Source of the DNA: Rhizobium grahamii
Lineage (GTDB): Bacteria > Pseudomonadota > Alphaproteobacteria > Rhizobiales > Rhizobiaceae
Reading direction: 5' to 3'
NCBI RefSeq assembly: GCF_009498215.1
Contig: NZ_CP043499.1
Coordinates: 992,001 to 1,056,000, forward strand
DNA length: 64,000 bases
In this document: positions 8,824-17,823 of the stretch, in pieces
Layout of the letters: every line of letters begins with the position of its first letter
How positions within the stretch are numbered: the first letter of the stretch is position 1
The notes under the pieces: generated by a model
The model's database searches: none
Told to the model about the DNA's origin: nothing
The model's input: only the letters and a program-made list of their open reading frames with translations
Translations under genes and position numbers: made by a program

Positions 8824-10145
8824 GCCGGCGGCAACTGCATCTCAACGTCAACATCCTGCATTCCGGCTTTTCCCCCGCCGCCTGGCGGATGGAAGGCAGC
8901 GATCCTCGCGCCTCCTTCGACATCAACCACTACATCAAGGTGGCGAAGATCGCCGAACGCGGCACCTTCGACGCCGTCTTCCTCGCCGATCAGGCCGCCA
9001 TATCCGACCGCATCGACTTCCGGCCGCTGACCTCGCTGGAGCCGACCATCGTCCTGGCCCTGGTCGCGGCCAACACCGACCGCATAGGGCTGATCGGTAC
9101 TGCCTCGACCACCTACAACGAGCCCTATAATATCGCCCGGCGCTTCGCGACACTCGATCATGCAAGCGGCGGGCGCGCGGGCTGGAACATCGTAACCAGC
9201 GCCGACCTGGCGCAGAGCAGAAACTTCGGCCTCGAAAAGCCTGTTGCCCACGCAAGCCGATACGAGCGCGCCGGCGAGTTTACAGCCGTCGTCAAGGCGC
9301 TCTGGGACAGCTGGGAGGAAGAGGCCTTTGTCGGCGACGTCGCGACGGGTCGCTTCGTCGATCCCGGCCGGGTTCATCCGATCGCCCACAGCGGCAAGCA
9401 CTTTTCCGTGCATGGCCCGCACAATATTCCGCGCCCGCCGCAGGGCCATCCCGTCCTCGTGCAGGCAGGTGGATCGGACGACGGGCGCGAACTCGCCGCC
9501 GAACATGCCGAGGCCGTCTTCTCCGCCTCGCAATCCTTCGAGGAATCCCTGGATTACGCCAGGGACTTGCGCCGTCGCGCGGCCCGTTACGGGCGTTCTG
9601 AAAACGGCATTCTCGTTCTCGCGGGCCTCGCCACCATCATCGGCAGCACCGAGGCCGAAGCCCGGCGAAGACAGGAAGAACTGCGGGACCTGATCCCGCT
9701 GGAATACAGCCTCGCCCGGCTCGCCGGCGTCCTGCAGGTCAATCCGAAGAGGCTCGAACTCGACCGACCGCTGCCCGACGACATCCCGCTGCCGGCGGAC
9801 GGCGGACACACATTCTTCCGTGCGACGCTCGCGCTGGCGCGGCGACACGGCTTGACCGTTCGCGGCCTGATCCGGGCGCTGAACGGCGGCACCGGCCACC
9901 GCACGATCGTCGGGACGCCTGCCGCCGTGGCCGACGACATCGAGACCTGGTTCAGCGCCGGCGCGGCGGATGGCTTCAACCTGATGCCCGACGTGCTGCC
10001 GCATGGCCTCGAGGTCTTCGTCGACGAGGTGGTTCCCCTCCTGCGGCGGCGCGGCCTGTTCCGGCGCGAATACACCGGTCACACGTTGCGCGACCACCTT
10101 GGCCTGTCGCGCCCCCACAACCCCTACGCCAGCGCGGCGGAATGA
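8820..10145 (+). CDS. DszA/NtaA/SnaA-type FMN-dependent monooxygenase (second copy)
   Basis: A 441-residue LLM-class flavin monooxygenase beginning MSRRQLHLNVNILHSGFSP. Blocks FDAVFLADQAAISD, GTASTTYNEPYNIARRFATL, ASGGRAGWNIVTSADLAQ and NIPRPPQGHPVLVQAGGS identify the NtaA/SnaA/DszA group. The C-terminus VVPLLRRRGLFRREYTGHTL matches the copy at 5881. The start ATG overlaps the stop of the frameshifted DszC-like gene (ATGA); frames extending further upstream are only the shadow of that gene. Expected partner: a flavin reductase, for which the nitroreductase just downstream is the nearest candidate. The substrate is unknown; presence of two A/C pairs in one operon hints at two related substrates or two oxidation steps. 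Confidence 0.87.
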   Translation: MSRRQLHLNVNILHSGFSPAAWRMEGSDPRASFDINHYIKVAKIAERGTFDAVFLADQAAISDRIDFRPLTSLEPTIVLALVAANTDRIGLIGTASTTYNEPYNIARRFATLDHASGGRAGWNIVTSADLAQSRNFGLEKPVAHASRYERAGEFTAVVKALWDSWEEEAFVGDVATGRFVDPGRVHPIAHSGKHFSVHGPHNIPRPPQGHPVLVQAGGSDDGRELAAEHAEAVFSASQSFEESLDYARDLRRRAARYGRSENGILVLAGLATIIGSTEAEARRRQEELRDLIPLEYSLARLAGVLQVNPKRLELDRPLPDDIPLPADGGHTFFRATLALARRHGLTVRGLIRALNGGTGHRTIVGTPAAVADDIETWFSAGAADGFNLMPDVLPHGLEVFVDEVVPLLRRRGLFRREYTGHTLRDHLGLSRPHNPYASAAE

Positions 10146-10165
10146 CGGTCCGGAAAGGACACCCC

Positions 10166-11014
10166 ATGACGCCATCTCTTGCGGCGAACGCAACCGGTAC
10201 CGACCGGCTTGAGGCCTTGGCAGCCGAGCGCTATCGCCAGCCGCAACACCTCGGCACGGAGTGGAACGAGACCATCGATACGCTGCTTTCTCACCGCAGC
10301 GTGCGCGGCTATCTGCCGGATCCGGTTCCGCACGCCGCGGTCGAACTCGCCGTTGCCGCCGCGCAATCGGCCGCCAGTTCCTCCAACCTGCAGGCATGGA
10401 GCATCGTCGCGATCGAAGACACCGATCGTCGAAACAGGCTGAACGCCGTTGCCGGCAACCAGCGCCAGATCGCCCAGGCGCCTCTGCTGCTCATCTGGCT
10501 GGCCGACCTTGCCCGGCCCCGTGCGATCGCCGCTGACGGCGGCTCGGCGGGAGAGGGTCTCGACTATGTCGAAAGCTTTATGCTCGGAGTGATCGACGCA
10601 GCGCTCGCGGCGCAGAACGCCGTGGTCGCCCTTGAATCGCTGGGGCTCGGAACCTGCTACATCGGTGCGATCCGCAACGACCCTGAGGCCGTGGCGCGCG
10701 AGCTCGGCTTGCCTGAGGGCGTCTTCCCGGTCTTCGGCCTGACGGTCGGCTTTCCCGATCCCGCACAGCGCGCCGACGTGAAGCCGCGCCTGCCGCAATC
10801 GACGGTGCTGCATCGCGAGCAATATGGGGACGACGTGCGCGGGCGAGATCTTGCCAGCTACAACAGGGCATTGCGAAGCTTCCAGTCGGAGCAAGCAATG
10901 CCGGGGATCGACTGGACAGATCATGTGCGCAACCGCATCGGCACGGTAGAGGCCCTGAAGGGTCGGCATGTGCTGGCCGCGACGGCGCGCAAACTAGGCT
11001 TCCCACTCAAATAG
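10166..11014 (+). CDS. Nitroreductase-family FMN oxidoreductase
   Basis: A 282-residue NADPH-dependent oxidoreductase of the nitroreductase (NfsA/FRP) type. LLSHRSVRGYLPDPVP near the N-terminus contacts FMN phosphate in this family. AAAQSAASSSNLQAWSIVAI and the GLGTCYIGAIRNDPEAV segment are also typical. I chose ATG 10166, with AAGGA 7 bp upstream, rather than the in-frame ATG at 10142 that overlaps the preceding stop. As the last gene of the monooxygenase operon it may supply reduced flavin to the DszA- and DszC-like enzymes, as related proteins do in desulfurizing bacteria; this is inference. It could equally reduce a nitro or quinone substrate. Confidence 0.82.
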   Translation: MTPSLAANATGTDRLEALAAERYRQPQHLGTEWNETIDTLLSHRSVRGYLPDPVPHAAVELAVAAAQSAASSSNLQAWSIVAIEDTDRRNRLNAVAGNQRQIAQAPLLLIWLADLARPRAIAADGGSAGEGLDYVESFMLGVIDAALAAQNAVVALESLGLGTCYIGAIRNDPEAVARELGLPEGVFPVFGLTVGFPDPAQRADVKPRLPQSTVLHREQYGDDVRGRDLASYNRALRSFQSEQAMPGIDWTDHVRNRIGTVEALKGRHVLAATARKLGFPLK

Positions 11015-11039
11015 AGCGACGAGGCCGTCGACGAATGAG

Positions 11040-12050
11040 CTATTCGGCCGCCATCATGTCGGCGGCCGGTCGGATGCGGCGTGCGATGATCTCGTCCATC
11101 GTCTGCAGCGCCCGCGCCTCGGCAAGCAGCCACTCGCGAAACAGATCGACGCGCATCAGCCGCGCCGTGTGCGCCGTGGTCGCGAAGAAGTAAGAGGAAC
11201 TGACAGGCTGCGGCACGCCGAAGGGGCTGACCAGCCGTCCCGAGCGAATGTCGGCTTCCGCCAGTCTGATCTTCCCGAGCCCCAACCCTTGTCCCGCCAG
11301 CGCGGCATCGAGAACGAGCGACGACTGGTTGAGGCGGAAACCGCCCTGCGACGGGCGATAGGAAAGCCCGGCGGCGCGCAGCCATCCGCTCCAGTCAGGG
11401 CAGGACTGATCACGCTCGGCCCCCTCCTCATGCAGAAGCGGCACATCCTCAATCGCTTCCGGCTTGCCCCACAACCCATGCGTCTCGGCGAACTCCGGGC
11501 TGCAGACCGGCAGCACGGCGTCGGAAAAGAGATGATCGACGATGAGCCCCGGATACGGCCCGCTGCCGTAGCGGATCACGCAATCGGCGTCGCCGGCATC
11601 GAGGTTGGTCAGCTGCGTCGAGGCATCGACCAGCACCTGCAGCCCGGGAGCCGCCCGGCGCAGCGCATCCAGCCGCGGAATCAGCCATTTGCTGGCGAAG
11701 GACGGTGCGACGGATATGCGGATCGGCTGCTCATCGTCGCTTTGGACGAACTGGGCCATGGCGGCGAGGACGGCGTCGAAGGCGCCGGTCAATCCGGGTA
11801 CCAGGGCCAGCCCGGCCGGTGTCAGATGCAACTGGCCCCGCACGCGATTGAATAGCGGCTGGCCAAGGTAATCCTCCAGCAGGCGAATCTGCTGGCCGAC
11901 CGCCGCCGAGGTCACATGCAGCTCTTCGGCGGCGCGAACGAAGTTCAGATGTCGTGCGGTCGCGACGAAGGCCCGCAGCGATGTCAGCGGCGGCAGCCGC
12001 GCAAGCGTCGGCTGGATTGTCTTTCTGCGGGAGTCGGCGAACGTGCTCAT
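11040..12050 (-). CDS. LysR-family transcriptional regulator (GcvA-like)
   Basis: A 336-residue LysR-type regulator. The winged helix-turn-helix is at about residues 20-80 (PPLTSLRAFVATARHLNF, AAEELHVTSAAVGQQIRLLE), followed by the effector-binding domain. An upstream TTG at 12068 is in frame, but the ATG at 12050 fits the family start better; neither has a clear ribosome site. It converges on the nitroreductase operon and is divergent from the binding protein gene at 12338, the classic arrangement for a LysR protein controlling its neighbour. Co-inducer unknown; a sulfur-status signal or pathway substrate is the natural guess. Confidence 0.85.
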   Translation of the reverse strand: MSTFADSRRKTIQPTLARLPPLTSLRAFVATARHLNFVRAAEELHVTSAAVGQQIRLLEDYLGQPLFNRVRGQLHLTPAGLALVPGLTGAFDAVLAAMAQFVQSDDEQPIRISVAPSFASKWLIPRLDALRRAAPGLQVLVDASTQLTNLDAGDADCVIRYGSGPYPGLIVDHLFSDAVLPVCSPEFAETHGLWGKPEAIEDVPLLHEEGAERDQSCPDWSGWLRAAGLSYRPSQGGFRLNQSSLVLDAALAGQGLGLGKIRLAEADIRSGRLVSPFGVPQPVSSSYFFATTAHTARLMRVDLFREWLLAEARALQTMDEIIARRIRPAADMMAAE

Positions 12051-12337
12051 GAATTGATTGCACCACAAACCCGCCTATGAAGACGAGAACCGACTTTGCT
12101 TCCGTTCCCCCCGAGGGAACATTTTCTTGCGTCGCGAGCGCCGATCGGAGATGCAAAAACTCATTTTTGAGAATTGTCTATATTTTTAGTAGATTAAAGG
12201 CATCCGACGACTACGGACGCGAAGATTTCCTTTCCCGGACAGGCAGAAAAACATTCTTCCGGTTTTGCGCCACGCTGCCCGATGATGCCGGCGACGACGC
12301 TTCGATAGAGGCGCCCATCGCAATTCACGGGGTATTC
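12051..12337. other. Divergent intergenic region, AT-rich in its middle
   Basis: A 287-bp stretch between the divergent LysR gene and the binding protein gene. The part at about 12150-12200 is markedly A/T-rich and includes the small repeat CTCA-TTTT-TGAG at 12160-12171. It should hold both promoters and a LysR site, but I cannot single out a reliable one. No gene is seen; an open frame that continues upstream of 12338 has no family sequence. Confidence 0.5.
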
Positions 12338-13954
12338 ATGGATATCAGCAGACGCCAACTCAACAAACTTCTCGCCACCACGGGGCTCATTTCGCTCCTG
12401 CCGCTCAACGCCTTTGCCGAGACTGCGGCACCGACAAAGGGCGGAACCTTGAACTTCATCGTCGAGCCCGAACCGCCGACGATCCTGGCACTGGCCCACA
12501 CGGCAGGCGGCACCCAGAAGGTCAGCCCCAAGATCACCGAGGGCCTGCTGACGTATGATTTCGACCTGACGCCGAAACCGCAGCTCGCCACCGAATGGTC
12601 GATCAGCGACGACGGGCTGAACTACACCTTCAAGCTCCGCCCGAATGTGAAGTGGCATGATGGCAAGCCTTTCACGTCGGATGACGTGGCCTATTCCATC
12701 GAGCTTCTGAAGCAGGTTCACCCGCGTGGTCGCGGCACCTTCGCCAATGTCACCGATGTCGAAACGCCGGACACGCTTACCGCCGTGATCCGGCTTTCCA
12801 AGCCGGCTCCCTATCTCCTCAGTGCGCTTTACGGGGCGGAATCCCCGATCGTGCCGAAGCACGTCTACGACGGCGTCGCGATCGCTGATGTGCCGACCAA
12901 TCCGAACGGCAGCGCACCGATCGGCACCGGCCCCTTCGTCTTCAAGGAGTGGGTGCGCGGATCGCACATCATCCTCGAGCGCAACCCTGATTACTGGGAC
13001 GCCGGCAAACCCTATCTCGACCAGGTCATCGTGCGCTTCGTGCCTGATGGCGCGGCTCGCGCGGCTGGCTTCGAGACCGGCGAATTCGACATCGGCGGCG
13101 ACAATCCGATCCCGTTGAGCGATCTGGAACGCGTCAAGGCGCTCCCCAATATCGCCGTCGATTCACGCGGCTACGAGACTAAGGGCGACCAGACGCAGCT
13201 GATCTTCAACCTCGACAGTGAATATCTTAAGAACGTCAGCGTTCGCCGCGCCATCGCCCACGCGATCGACCTCGACGTCATCCTCAATACCGTCTGGTAC
13301 GGCTATGGCCACGTGTCGCCGACCCCGATCAGCACCTTTCTGCCGCGCTATCTCGACACATCGATCAAGCCCTATGCCTTCGACCTGAAGGCCGCCGAAC
13401 AACTGCTGGACGAAGCAGGCTACAAACGCGGCACCGATGGCGTGCGCTTCAACCTGCGTCTCACCCACAACTCCTACAATGAAGGCTTCAAGCGGGTCGC
13501 CGAATATCTGAAGCAGAACCTGACGCGCATCGGCATCAACGCCACGATCGATTCCTACGACTTCTCCACCTACATCAAGAAGGTCTACACGGACCGTGCC
13601 TTCGACGTGACGGCCGAATATCTCGGCAACCAGTTCGACCCGACGCTCGGGGTGCAGCGCATCTACTGGTCTAAGAACTTCAAGCTCGGCCTGCCATTCT
13701 CGAACGCCAGCCACTATGCGAACCCGGAGGTGGACAGGCTGCTCGAAGCCGCATCCGTCGAGATCGACGATGCGAAACGCAAGGAGCAGTTCTTCGCCTT
13801 CCAGAAGATCATTGCCGATGACGTGCCGGTCGTGAACCTGATCGCGCTCGAAAACGTCACTGTTTTCAACAAGCGGGTCAAGAACCATACGATCGGGGCG
13901 GAAGGCGTGCAGTCCAACTTCGCGGATGTCTACATCAAGGATGGCGAAGGCTGA
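12338..13954 (+). CDS. ABC transporter solute-binding protein, family 5 (second paralogue)
   Basis: A 538-residue family-5 periplasmic binding protein with leader ISRRQLNKLL (Arg5-Arg6), a hydrophobic run and an LNAFAETA cleavage region, again looking like a Tat signal. Blocks YTFKLRPNVKWHDGKPFTSD, IGTGPFVFKEWVRGSHIILE and NPDYWDAGKPYLDQ are shared with the other two copies. The ATG at 12338 starts the leader; longer in-frame starts add unrelated sequence. The gene is divergent from the LysR regulator and stands alone, ending at a strong hairpin. It presumably delivers a different ligand to the shared permease encoded at 20804-22794. Confidence 0.9.
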   Translation: MDISRRQLNKLLATTGLISLLPLNAFAETAAPTKGGTLNFIVEPEPPTILALAHTAGGTQKVSPKITEGLLTYDFDLTPKPQLATEWSISDDGLNYTFKLRPNVKWHDGKPFTSDDVAYSIELLKQVHPRGRGTFANVTDVETPDTLTAVIRLSKPAPYLLSALYGAESPIVPKHVYDGVAIADVPTNPNGSAPIGTGPFVFKEWVRGSHIILERNPDYWDAGKPYLDQVIVRFVPDGAARAAGFETGEFDIGGDNPIPLSDLERVKALPNIAVDSRGYETKGDQTQLIFNLDSEYLKNVSVRRAIAHAIDLDVILNTVWYGYGHVSPTPISTFLPRYLDTSIKPYAFDLKAAEQLLDEAGYKRGTDGVRFNLRLTHNSYNEGFKRVAEYLKQNLTRIGINATIDSYDFSTYIKKVYTDRAFDVTAEYLGNQFDPTLGVQRIYWSKNFKLGLPFSNASHYANPEVDRLLEAASVEIDDAKRKEQFFAFQKIIADDVPVVNLIALENVTVFNKRVKNHTIGAEGVQSNFADVYIKDGEG

Positions 13955-13979
13955 GGTGCGGCGGCCGGACCTGCACAGG

Positions 13980-14005
13980 AAAGGGGCGCCTCGCGGCGCC
14001 CCTTT
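13980..14005. terminator. Bidirectional hairpin terminator
   Basis: AAAGGGGCGCC-TCGC-GGCGCCCCTTT is a perfect 11-bp stem with a 4-base loop. It lies between the convergent ends of the binding protein gene (13954) and the FAD-dependent oxidoreductase gene (14024). It starts with A and ends with T runs on either strand, so it can stop transcription from both sides. Confidence 0.8.
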
Positions 14006-14023
14006 CTGCATTCAGAGATAAGA

Positions 14024-15439
14024 TCAGGCGACGCGGATCGGCGTGAATTTCGCCAGGATGCGATCGGCAAGCGCAATCGCTTGGGTGCGCTGCTCGGTGA
14101 TCGAGCTCGATTCCCACGCAACGCCGCGCAGCGGATGACCGATGGCGCTGAGGTTACGGTGAACAACCCCTTCCTCGTTGATGAGGTCACCCGCCGGCGT
14201 CGCATCGATGCCGTAGCCGGTGCTGTGAGGACGAACCTCGCCGCTGGCGAGCAGGCTCTTCACGAAGGGGTCCGCGATGCGGCGCCAGTCATGCAGCTGA
14301 TGTCCACGGCAATCGATCACGCCGTCGAATGGCAGGGTCTCGATATCAGCTCCCGTCTTCAGCCGTGCGGTGATATCGCCATCCTCGGCGGCAAATCCGA
14401 GGATACGGGCACGGCCATGCGTCAGCCGGCCTTCCTCGATGACGCTCTCGACAACCTGGTGGCTCTCCGGCGCCGAGCGATGCGCGGTCACATCCCAGAA
14501 GGCCCTGAGATGCCGGGTGAACCGCAGCCGCTCGCGATCGTTGGCGCCTTGCCACATCGAGAGAATATGAGGACGGATCGCCAATGGCAGACCCTGCCAG
14601 TCCGCGCCATCCGCCGCAATCGCCCGCCGTTCCGCCTTGACGCGGCTTAGCAGCTCGCGCGCTGTCACCGGCAATGGCCCATCCGCCAGAAAGTCGCGTG
14701 CCGCCTCGACGGTCCTGCGTCCTTCCACGAACTGGCCGCGGCGCGATACCACGCGGTACCGCCCGCGATAGCCCCTCGCCTCCATGCTGGCGATGGCATC
14801 GACCATCGACAGGCTGGAACCGATCAGCAGTATCTCGTTGCAGTCGATCAGCCGATCAAGCGCGCGCGCGTCCCACGGATTGGCCGCGAAGCGCGGATGG
14901 CCGGCAAGCTGGGCTTCGTTTGACGACAGCCGAGCCTGGAAGGCGCCGAGGGCCAGAATGGCCTCGTCGGCCTCGACAACGGCACCGTCGGTGGTGGTGA
15001 TCCGGATTCTGTTCGGCGCGGCGACAAGTGCAGCTGCCGACGACCGGATATGCCGCAACGTCGAGCCGAGCCGCGCATTGGTCGCGGCACGCGCGAGTTC
15101 GTCGCGAACATAGGTTCCGTAGAGATAGCGAGGCGGGCTGCTTGATCCCACCTCGGTCGGCGGCGTCCAGCCGTGTGCCGGGCCGTTCTCGACCAGCCAG
15201 CGCGGGAGATGACCGGGGTCTTCAGGATGGAGGGAGAATATCTCCGCCGGTCCGTTGACGAGATGGACCGGTTCCGGCGTACTGTAGGCAATGCCTCGAC
15301 CGAGCTCCTCGCGCCGCTCGATGATGGTGATCGCCAGCGGCACCTCGGTTCGGTCGAGCAGCTTGAGCGCCGTCACCGCGCCGGCAAAGCCACCGCCGAC
15401 GATGGCGACCGAGTGATGCGGAATACGATCGATACGCAA
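14024..15439 (-). CDS. FAD/NAD(P)-binding oxidoreductase (COG4529-like)
   Basis: A 471-residue protein with an N-terminal dinucleotide-binding motif VAIVGGGFAGAVTAL (about residues 11-25), an IIERREELGRGIAYS segment and a second nucleotide-binding region around LLIGSSLSMVDAIASME. The start is a TTG with a very good ribosome site, AAAGGAGG, 5 bp upstream; no early ATG exists. The family is mostly annotated as uncharacterized FAD-NAD(P)-binding proteins, some thought to be N-hydroxylase or monooxygenase-like. It is the last gene of the long minus-strand operon that also carries the amidohydrolase, SfnB-like enzyme, aldo/keto reductase and ABC transporter, so a role in the same catabolic pathway is likely. 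Confidence 0.78.
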   Translation of the reverse strand: MRIDRIPHHSVAIVGGGFAGAVTALKLLDRTEVPLAITIIERREELGRGIAYSTPEPVHLVNGPAEIFSLHPEDPGHLPRWLVENGPAHGWTPPTEVGSSSPPRYLYGTYVRDELARAATNARLGSTLRHIRSSAAALVAAPNRIRITTTDGAVVEADEAILALGAFQARLSSNEAQLAGHPRFAANPWDARALDRLIDCNEILLIGSSLSMVDAIASMEARGYRGRYRVVSRRGQFVEGRRTVEAARDFLADGPLPVTARELLSRVKAERRAIAADGADWQGLPLAIRPHILSMWQGANDRERLRFTRHLRAFWDVTAHRSAPESHQVVESVIEEGRLTHGRARILGFAAEDGDITARLKTGADIETLPFDGVIDCRGHQLHDWRRIADPFVKSLLASGEVRPHSTGYGIDATPAGDLINEEGVVHRNLSAIGHPLRGVAWESSSITEQRTQAIALADRILAKFTPIRVA

Positions 15440-15508
15440 TGATCCTCCTTTCCCATCGGGGTCGACGGGGCGTGATATGTCGTGATCTGAAAAAGCGGAC
15501 GGATGCCC

Positions 15509-16471
15509 TTATGCGATAAGCCGGTCACGGTCGCGGCGATGACCTTTCAGCAGTTCACGCGCGTTTTGGCTGGCAATCAGCTCCGCCTCATGCTCGCTCA
15601 GTCCAGCCGCTTCGAAGGCTGCCGCCAGTCCGTCCTGCGTCGGGTCGTGTCCGAGGATCGGCCAGTCACTGCCGGTCAGCACGTGATCAGCGCCAACAAG
15701 GCTGGTCACGAAGCGAATGAATCGCGCCTCAGAGGGCATGATGTCGATATAGAGATGACGCCGCTTGCCGGCCGGCGCGTCGACGAAAATAGAAGGCAGT
15801 TCGCCAAAGGGGCCGGTCAGAGCGAGCGCTGAGACCCCAAGTGCGGTGATGACGACGCGAAGCTCCGGCAATTCCTCGAACACGCCTGACGTCACCAGCG
15901 AGATCGCGGCGGCGGCGTTGATCGTGCCGCGGCTCAGGCGGGTGCCGAGCCTGCCGAGGCCGGACAGCTGTGTCGAAAGCGGCTCGGGATTGATCGGATG
16001 CAGGAAGACGGGAACGCCGAGCTCCGCCGCGACCTTGAGGACCGGCCGCGCTTCCGGCGCATCGATCAGTCTGTCGCCCTTGGCGCTGTCGAGAAACAGA
16101 CCGGACAGGTTGAGCCCGATAATGGCGCGCCGCGCCTCGGCCGCGGCTGCCTCACCGCCATATGCATCCACGGTCGCCAGGGCAAAGAGGCGATCCGGAC
16201 GGCGCGCAACCGTGGCGGCGAGATCGTCGTTCAGCCGACGGCTGACGTCGCCTAGATCCGCATCGGGCACCGCGACCATCGAGAGCGCAACGCCAATAAC
16301 CCGCCGCGATATACCGGCCGCATCGCTGTCGGCGATCAGCGCATCGAGATCGGAGATCTTCGTGCCGATCCGTGCCCATAGCGGATCGAGCGGCCGACCC
16401 GGCACCCGATAGACCTCCCAGCCCTGCGGCAGAAAATGCGTATGGAAATCGACGATATCGAGCTTGCCCAT
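15509..16471 (-). CDS. Amidohydrolase-2 family metal-dependent hydrolase (ACMSD-like)
   Basis: A 320-residue TIM-barrel hydrolase or decarboxylase of the amidohydrolase-related family. The metal ligands expected from ACMSD-type enzymes are visible: H10 and H12 in DFHTHF, H158 in VFLHPINPEP and D269 in GSDWP. The position where relatives usually have a catalytic His (AHLGG-type motif) reads VVITALGVSAL here, so that His seems lost. The ATG follows CGGAG. It sits 33 bp after the SfnB-like gene in the transporter operon and 69 bp before the FAD oxidoreductase. A ring-cleavage, lactone or decarboxylation step on the carbon skeleton left after sulfur removal would fit. Confidence 0.8.
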   Translation of the reverse strand: MGKLDIVDFHTHFLPQGWEVYRVPGRPLDPLWARIGTKISDLDALIADSDAAGISRRVIGVALSMVAVPDADLGDVSRRLNDDLAATVARRPDRLFALATVDAYGGEAAAAEARRAIIGLNLSGLFLDSAKGDRLIDAPEARPVLKVAAELGVPVFLHPINPEPLSTQLSGLGRLGTRLSRGTINAAAAISLVTSGVFEELPELRVVITALGVSALALTGPFGELPSIFVDAPAGKRRHLYIDIMPSEARFIRFVTSLVGADHVLTGSDWPILGHDPTQDGLAAAFEAAGLSEHEAELIASQNARELLKGHRRDRDRLIA

Positions 16472-16504
16472 GGTGACTCCGTGACGATCGCTGCGTGGAT
16501 GGCT

Positions 16505-17746
16505 TTAGAAGACTTTGCCTTCCTCCAGGTGCGTTGTGGTTCTGTTGATGTAGAAGTCGCCGACCACGCGCGCCTTGTGCAGCAGCGGGTTGTGGTTGAG
16601 CACCGTGCGGATGTTACGCCAGTGCCGGTCGAGGTTTAGATGGCGCGAAGTCGCGGAGCCGCCGCCGAGTTCGAAGACGTTGGTCGCGGCCGCCAATGCG
16701 ATTTGCGAGGCGACGATCTGGGTGCGCGCCGTCGTCAGCGCGCTCTCGATCAGTGCCGCTTCGAGTGCCTGTGGATCGCCCGCGCCGAAAAGCTCTGCCG
16801 TTTTGTCCAGCGCGCGGGCGCTTTCGCGGATCAGCGTATCGACGGCAAAGGAGCCGGCAGCGATCTCACCCAAAATCTTCTGCACGAAGGGGTCGACATT
16901 GGCGGTTTCGGCGGCGCTGTGGGCGGCTGAGCGTGCCTGCCGGCGGACATAATCGGTGCCTTCGGCCAACGCGCCGCGCACCGCGCCCGCCATCGAGGCC
17001 GCGAGGTGGAGCTGCCGCAGGGTCGAGGTGTGGCGCCCGACCAGCGTGTTCAGCCCGCGCGTCGAAATCTCGTGCGGCAGCACCTCAACATCTTCGAGCA
17101 GAACGCCACCGCTCGCGGTCAGCCGCTGGCCCATGCCGTCCCAGTCGTCGAGGATAGAGATGCCGGGGCGATCGACCGGGAGCAGGACGCTGACGAACTC
17201 GCCGTCATCATTCCTGGCGCTGAAGGAGGCGAAGTCCGAGAAGGCAGTGCCCGTCGCATACCATTTGCGGCCGTTGAGCCGGTAGTGATCACCCGATTTC
17301 GTCAACCGCGTCGTCACCTCGCCCGGGCGCTTGGTCCCCTGTTCGGTGTGCGCGCCGCCAAAGAGCCTGCCCGACAGAACCCGGCCGAGCTGCGTGCGGT
17401 CGATCGCCGTGTTCGGCGTGAGAATGAGGGTCTCGGTGAAATTGAAATGGCTGCGCAGTGCATGCGCGACGTTCGAATCCGCCGCGCCGATCGCCATGAT
17501 CATCTCGATATAATCGGCAACCGATCCGCCCGGTCCGCCGAGCGCGACGGGAACCCGCAGCGCGCCGAGCCCCGCTTCCTTGAACTGGCGAAAGGCTTCG
17601 AAGGGAAGTTCCCGCTCGAGATCACGCTTGGCCGCTTCCTTCGCAATCTCCGCGACAAGTGTCGGGATCTTTGCAAGCAGCGCCGAGAGCTCACCGCCCT
17701 CTTGCGCGGGCATTGGGGACAGTGATGAGGGAGCGGTACTCGGCAT
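16505..17746 (-). CDS. SfnB/DszC-type flavin monooxygenase (acyl-CoA dehydrogenase fold)
   Basis: A 413-residue protein with the same layout as the enzyme at 293: RELPFEAFRQFKEAG, AADSNVAHALRSHFNFTE, WYATGTAFSDFASF, DDWDGMGQRLTASGGV and C-terminal DRHWRNIRTVLNHNP. The family comprises SfnB-like sulfur acquisition oxidoreductases. ATG start with GAGAAGGA upstream. It lies between the aldo/keto reductase and amidohydrolase genes in the minus-strand transporter operon. The His within NHNP corresponds to the DszC C-terminal catalytic region. Substrate not determinable; a small sulfone or sulfonate is inferred from the transporter and monooxygenase company. Confidence 0.85.
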   Translation of the reverse strand: MPSTAPSSLSPMPAQEGGELSALLAKIPTLVAEIAKEAAKRDLERELPFEAFRQFKEAGLGALRVPVALGGPGGSVADYIEMIMAIGAADSNVAHALRSHFNFTETLILTPNTAIDRTQLGRVLSGRLFGGAHTEQGTKRPGEVTTRLTKSGDHYRLNGRKWYATGTAFSDFASFSARNDDGEFVSVLLPVDRPGISILDDWDGMGQRLTASGGVLLEDVEVLPHEISTRGLNTLVGRHTSTLRQLHLAASMAGAVRGALAEGTDYVRRQARSAAHSAAETANVDPFVQKILGEIAAGSFAVDTLIRESARALDKTAELFGAGDPQALEAALIESALTTARTQIVASQIALAAATNVFELGGGSATSRHLNLDRHWRNIRTVLNHNPLLHKARVVGDFYINRTTTHLEEGKVF

Positions 17747-17778
17747 GCGGGATCCTTCTCGGCCAGAGGTTGGAGGAA

Positions 17779-17795
17779 CCCGCCTCAGCGGCGGG
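17779..17795 (-). other. Small intercistronic hairpin
   Basis: CCCGCC-TCAGC-GGCGGG forms a 6-bp GC stem in the 77-bp gap between the aldo/keto reductase gene and the next SfnB-like gene of the same operon. It may attenuate transcription or protect the upstream part of the message. No strong T run follows. Confidence 0.35.
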
Positions 17796-17823
17796 CCCCT
17801 GTCTTGTTATCTAGAGGTCATGA

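Noticed and set aside
8796..10397. 533-residue minus-strand open frame
   Set aside because: It is the complementary shadow of the DszA-like gene at 8820, which has all expected motifs.
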